A stretch of DNA of 8,658 nucleotides from JAJPHT01 sp035687045 (GTDB taxonomy: Archaea; Thermoplasmatota; SW-10-69-26; JACQPN01; JAJPHT01), in the NCBI GenBank assembly GCA_035687045.1, contig DASRYU010000181.1, forward strand, positions 1-8,658, read 5' to 3'. Shown here in pieces: positions 6,769 to 8,658 of the stretch. Each line of letters begins with the position of its first letter. Position 1 is the first letter of the stretch. A program made the translations under genes and the position numbers. The notes under the pieces were generated by a model. It did not search any database. It saw only the letters and a list, made by a program, of their open reading frames with translations, and was not told where the DNA came from.

Positions 6769-6795
6769 CAGCGAGCGGAAGGTTCCGCTCCGCTG
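6769..6795. promoter_or_regulatory. Long inverted repeat upstream of the lipoprotein gene, possible operator
   Basis: Perfect 8-base arms GAGCGGAA (6773-6780) and TTCCGCTC (6783-6790) are separated by only GG. With a single bulged base the symmetry extends outward to CAGCG on the left and CGCTG on the right, giving arms of 12 and 13 bases. It lies just upstream of the lipoprotein TATA box, in the gap shared with the divergent winged-helix regulator. A two-base spacer makes a dimeric repressor or activator site more likely than an RNA hairpin. Confidence 0.45.
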
Positions 6796-7019
6796 GAGGA
6801 GGCGAGGGGAAACCCCGGAAGAAGGGGCCGGCCGCGGTGTGCGCTGCGGCGCGGCGTCCCGGGCGGCGTGTGCGTCCACCCGGGGGAGGAGGGGTCTCCC
6901 GCACGCCGTCGAAAGGGGCTCGCGCGCTTAAGCTTCGCGGTTTCTTGCAATCCAGATATCGCAAAACGTTGAAATCACGCGACGGCCACTGCGCGGACAG
7001 GATGCGCGCGGAGAGGTGG
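6796..7019. other. Intergenic stretch between the lipoprotein gene and the HTH regulator
   Basis: With 6720-6795 this makes a 300-base divergent gap. No convincing coding signal is seen. It contains short GC-rich inverted repeats, for example GGGG/CCCC about three bases (6806-6816), CCCC/GGGG about seven bases (6813-6827), and two CCCGGG hexamers about 15 bases apart near 6860-6885. An AT-richer tract at 6927-6976 holds CTTAAGCTTC and GATATC and is the likely promoter zone of the plus-strand regulator. Confidence 0.6.
6927..6936 (+). promoter_or_regulatory. CTTAAGCTTC element, candidate promoter of the HTH regulator
   Basis: TATA-like CTTAAG in GC-rich surroundings; transcription would begin near 6956, leaving a leader of about 64 nt before the ATG at 7020. 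The same 10-mer occurs on the minus strand at 8451-8460 upstream of the HisA-like gene. An alternative box is ATATCGCAAAA at about 6956-6966. Confidence 0.3.
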
Positions 7020-7313
7020 ATGCTCACGAAGGAGCCCGACGAGCTGGCGCGCACCGTGCGGATGCTCGCGGCGAGCGTGAACGTGCGCATCCTGCGCGAG
7101 CTCGTGCGCGCGCGGCGCCGCGGCGACGGTTGGATGTACCTCTCGCAGATCGCGGCGGCGCTCGACGAGGCGCCGGGCACGGTCGCCAACGGCCTCGGGA
7201 AGCTCGCGCCGCTTCTAGAGGAGAAGCGCGAGAAGGGGCTGCGCTACGTGCGCGCGAACTTCACCGACGTCCGCCTCGAGCTGGAGAAGCCGGAGAGGAC
7301 TACGCGCGCGTGA
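7020..7313 (+). CDS. Small winged-helix (ArsR-like) transcriptional regulator
   Basis: A 97-residue cytoplasmic protein with the layout of an archaeal ArsR-like winged helix. Helix 1 is about residues 18-32 (ASVNVRILRELVRAR); helix 2 about 40-50 (YLSQIAAALDE); the recognition helix about 52-66 (PGTVANGLGKLAPLL); and a basic wing about 67-80 (EEKREKGLRYVRANF). No metal-binding cysteines are present, so an ArsR-type metal sensor is unlikely; the ligand, if any, is unknown. I chose ATG 7020 because GGAG ends six bases before it, within GGAGAGGTGG. ATG 7002 would add MRAERW. The frame is open to 6837, but that part is arginine/proline-rich without domain character. The gene diverges from the lipoprotein, so the inverted repeat between them may be its target, which is inference. 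Its 3' end overlaps the DUF2240 gene by 14 bases, tail to tail. Confidence 0.78.
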   Translation: MLTKEPDELARTVRMLAASVNVRILRELVRARRRGDGWMYLSQIAAALDEAPGTVANGLGKLAPLLEEKREKGLRYVRANFTDVRLELEKPERTTRA

Positions 7314-7818
7314 GCCTCCGCGCCTCGAGCGCGGCGGCCTCGGCGGCGACGTCCTCGCCCGCGCGCCGTCGCACGATGAGGCGCGCGACGTCGAGGCTCA
7401 CCATGAGCCCGCGGCGGCGGCGCTCGTCCTCCGCCGCGCGCTCGATCGCGGCGGGCGCGGCGGGCGGCGCGGCCGGAGCCGCGGGCGCGGCGGGCCCGGC
7501 CTGCGGCGGCGGCGCGGGCGCGGCGGGCGACGCGGCCGCGGGAGGCGGCGGCGCGACGTTCCCCTCGAACGCGTCGGGGCCCGGGCGGAAGTTGAGCGGG
7601 ATGTCGATCGCGTGCACGTCGAAGGACGGTCGAAGCGCGCCGTTCTCCTCGCGCAGGAGCCCCGCCTCCACCGCGCGGTGCACGCAGCGCTTCGCGTCCT
7701 CGGGCGCGAACCAGCGGAGGTCGTAGGCGAGGAGGAGGCGGAGGTCGCCGCCGGGCATCGCGTCGACTCCCTTCCTGCGGAACGCGAACGCGATGGCGCG
7801 CGCGAGGTCGCTCGTCAC
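7300..7818 (-). CDS. DUF2240 family archaeal protein with Pro/Ala linker
   Basis: A 172-residue protein of unknown function. Residues 1-86 resemble archaeal DUF2240: LARAIAFAFRRKG (5-17), then DLRWFAPEDAKRCVHRAVEAGLLRE (33-57, cited in parts: DLRWF, APEDAK, AGLL), then a strand and VHAIDIPLNFRPG (68-80). The first part may be a winged-helix-like helical bundle. Residues 89-124 are almost only Pro and Ala, a flexible tether, followed by a basic helical tail (125-172) that includes RLIVRRRAGEDV. The Pro/Ala-rich tether gives very GC-rich DNA around 7450-7550. Translation starts at GTG 7818, and its GTGA overlaps the TGA of the upstream HisA-like gene, so the two are almost certainly cotranscribed and translationally coupled. 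I am fairly sure of the family and know of no established function for it. Confidence 0.75.
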   Translation of the reverse strand: MTSDLARAIAFAFRRKGVDAMPGGDLRLLLAYDLRWFAPEDAKRCVHRAVEAGLLREENGALRPSFDVHAIDIPLNFRPGPDAFEGNVAPPPPAAASPAAPAPPPQAGPAAPAAPAAPPAAPAAIERAAEDERRRRGLMVSLDVARLIVRRRAGEDVAAEAAALEARRLTRA

Positions 7819-8423
7819 CCGCTCGCCTCCTTCGGCAGCGCGAGCGGCGCGAGCATCGCGCCCGCGAAGCCCATGCTCTGCGCGGCGGCGACGCTCACCG
7901 GGCCCTGCACGTAGCGCGGCGTGCGCGAGAGCGGGAGCGCGCGCAGCGCGTCCTCACGCGCGTCGTCGATGACCATGACGAGGCCGAGGCCCAGCTCCTC
8001 CGCAAGCGTGACGACCTGCGCCGCGTCGCGCTTGTCGCGCGGGTGCTGCAGGAAGGCGCCGCGCGGGAACTCGAGCGCGAGGAAGAGCGTGCCCGGCTGG
8101 CACACCTCGACCGCCTCCTCCAGCTCGTCGGGCCGGTCGAGGGTGTTCCACCGCATCGTGACCGCTTCTGCGCCGGCGATGAAGAGGTCCATCGCGTCGT
8201 CCGCGTAGCGCGAGCCCGCGTCAGCCCAGAGCGCGCGGCGGCGCGCGGCGTGCTGGATGAACTCGAGGTCGGCGTCGTTCTTGCGGACGCCGGCGACGTC
8301 CGTGACGACGACGCGGCCGAAGCGGCGCGCGAGGTCCGTGAGCACGCGCTCCGGGTCCTGGCCGGGGTACTCCGGGAAGCGGCCCTCGTCGAGGTGCACG
8401 ACGGGGAGCGTCTCGAACGTCAC
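7815..8423 (-). CDS. Divergent HisA-like (COG1411-type) TIM-barrel protein
   Basis: A 202-residue protein with the alternating strand/helix pattern of a HisA/HisF-type barrel. Strands: LPVVHLDEG (6-14), VVVTDVAGV (38-46) followed by a DLEFI helix, ALWADAGSR (64-72) where HisA has its GGGIR strand, AEAVTMRW (85-92), LFLALEFPRG (113-122), GLVMVIDDA (147-155) and RYVQGPVS (170-177). It is shorter than HisA (about 240). Aligned by eye, the first-strand catalytic Asp of HisA corresponds to His10 and the fifth-strand Asp to Glu118, and the C-terminal phosphate-binding glycine motifs are absent. It is therefore unlikely to be the histidine-pathway isomerase. Archaea carry uncharacterised HisA-related proteins (COG1411), which this may belong to. 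I chose GTG 8423, just before the first strand; GTG 8474 would add 17 residues without fold character. It is the first gene of a two-gene operon with the DUF2240 gene. Confidence 0.65.
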   Translation of the reverse strand: MTFETLPVVHLDEGRFPEYPGQDPERVLTDLARRFGRVVVTDVAGVRKNDADLEFIQHAARRRALWADAGSRYADDAMDLFIAGAEAVTMRWNTLDRPDELEEAVEVCQPGTLFLALEFPRGAFLQHPRDKRDAAQVVTLAEELGLGLVMVIDDAREDALRALPLSRTPRYVQGPVSVAAAQSMGFAGAMLAPLALPKEASG

Positions 8424-8450
8424 GCGACGGTCAGGCGGCCCCACCCTCAA

Positions 8451-8460
8451 GAAGCTTAAG
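8451..8460 (-). promoter_or_regulatory. CTTAAGCTTC element, candidate promoter of the HisA-like/DUF2240 operon
   Basis: On the minus strand CTTAAG is centred about 34 bases upstream of the GTG at 8423, predicting a transcription start near 8431 and a leader of about 8 nt. If the GTG at 8474 were the true start, this element would be inside the gene; an alternative box, GTTATGC at about 8522-8528, would then serve. Confidence 0.35.
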
Positions 8461-8474
8461 TGAGAGGCGGCCAC

Positions 8475-8573
8475 ATGCCCGAGCGCCGCGATGACGAGGA
8501 ACCATTCGCCGAGCTACCCAGCATAACGTGACGAGTGATGGGCGAACGGAGCGGCTTCTTCTTCCTGCACTAC
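8475..8573. other. Stretch without a convincing gene
   Basis: No homology-bearing frame is seen on either strand. A plus-strand ATG at 8538 opens a frame to the window edge (40 codons), but it runs straight into the hairpin cluster and its predicted residues (arginine, proline, glycine) look like translated repeat. An AT-rich GCATAACG lies at 8520-8527. Confidence 0.5.
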
Positions 8574-8649
8574 GTGGCGCGCCTCCCAGGCTCGGTCGCT
8601 TCGCGCCCGAGCCGCGCGCCACTTCGTGGCAGGGGGCTCTGCCCCCTGC
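8574..8649. repeat. Clustered GC-rich hairpins (REP-like palindromic element)
   Basis: Hairpin A pairs GTGGCGCGC (8574-8582) with GCGCGCCAC (8614-8622) and contains an inner stem GGCTCGG (8589-8595) with CCGAGCC (8607-8613), closed by a CTTCG-type loop. Hairpin C pairs GCAGGGGGC (8629-8637) with GCCCCCTGC (8641-8649) around TCT. A short stem B, GCCAC (8618-8622) with GTGGC (8626-8630), uses one arm of A and the first bases of C, so B competes with both. The shape resembles dispersed palindromic elements common between genes in GC-rich genomes. Copy number cannot be judged here. Confidence 0.6.
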
Positions 8650-8658
8650 ACCCCCGCC

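Noticed and set aside
6720..6950. N-terminal extension of the lipoprotein frame
   Set aside because: It would bury the lipoprotein signal peptide and run through the promoter and inverted repeat; composition is Arg/Pro-rich.
6837..7019. N-terminal extension of the HTH regulator
   Set aside because: Rich in Arg, Pro and Gly with no domain character; the better start has a GGAG site at suitable spacing.
7440..7560. GC-rich repetitive tract as a separate DNA repeat
   Set aside because: It is explained by the Pro/Ala linker codons of the DUF2240 gene, in frame and without a fixed repeat unit.
8431..8622. Minus-strand frame of 63 codons at the right end
   Set aside because: Arg/Ser/Gly-rich, crosses the hairpin cluster and the upstream region of the HisA-like gene, and has no recognisable motif.
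8538..8658. Possible plus-strand gene starting at ATG 8538
   Set aside because: Only 40 codons before the edge, most of them within the palindromic element; nothing supports translation.
1..8658. tRNA, rRNA, transposase or phage/defence genes
   Set aside because: I looked for T-loop and anticodon-arm patterns, rRNA-like tracts and transposase or nuclease motifs and saw none. No evidence of a mobile or defence system was found.

Overview
The window looks like the chromosome of a high-GC archaeon, most likely within Thermoplasmatota or a related euryarchaeal lineage. The clues are an archaeal-type phosphopantetheine adenylyltransferase fused to a DUF84 NTPase (a fusion I recall from Thermoplasma-type genomes), a DUF131 membrane protein, a DUF2240 protein, a divergent HisA-like TIM-barrel protein, and TATA-like AT-rich patches about 27 bases upstream of several start codons. 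The proteins are not unusually acidic, which argues against haloarchaea. The placement is inference from gene content only.

Layout. Bases 1-2585 (minus) are the N-terminal 861 codons of a secreted protein with six kelch motifs, four fibronectin type III domains and a PKD domain; it runs off the left edge with no stop. Bases 2586-2743 hold its probable promoter and a GC-rich 24-base tandem repeat. A class III PLP-dependent aminotransferase follows (2744-4075, minus), then a 172-base gap with a perfect 16-base palindrome, then the CoaD-DUF84 fusion (4248-5237, minus). A DUF131 membrane protein (5334-5756, plus) diverges from the fusion gene and converges, with a 3-base gap, on a DUF4097-like lipoprotein (5760-6719, minus). 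A 300-base gap containing a long inverted repeat separates the lipoprotein from a divergent small winged-helix regulator (7020-7313, plus). The regulator overlaps by 14 bases, tail to tail, a DUF2240 gene (7300-7818, minus), which is coupled by a 4-base start/stop overlap to the HisA-like gene (7815-8423, minus). The last 235 bases show no convincing gene and carry a cluster of strong hairpins.

How the genes relate. Three proteins belong to the cell envelope: the kelch/Fn3/PKD protein, the DUF131 protein and the lipoprotein. Two are metabolic enzymes: the aminotransferase and the CoA-synthesis/NTP-housecleaning fusion. One is a regulator. The HisA-like/DUF2240 pair is the only clear operon and has no assigned function. 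I see no mobile element, CRISPR array, rRNA or tRNA, and no obvious new multi-gene system. The points most worth following are the HisA-like/DUF2240 pair, the fusion enzyme, and the operator-like inverted repeats.
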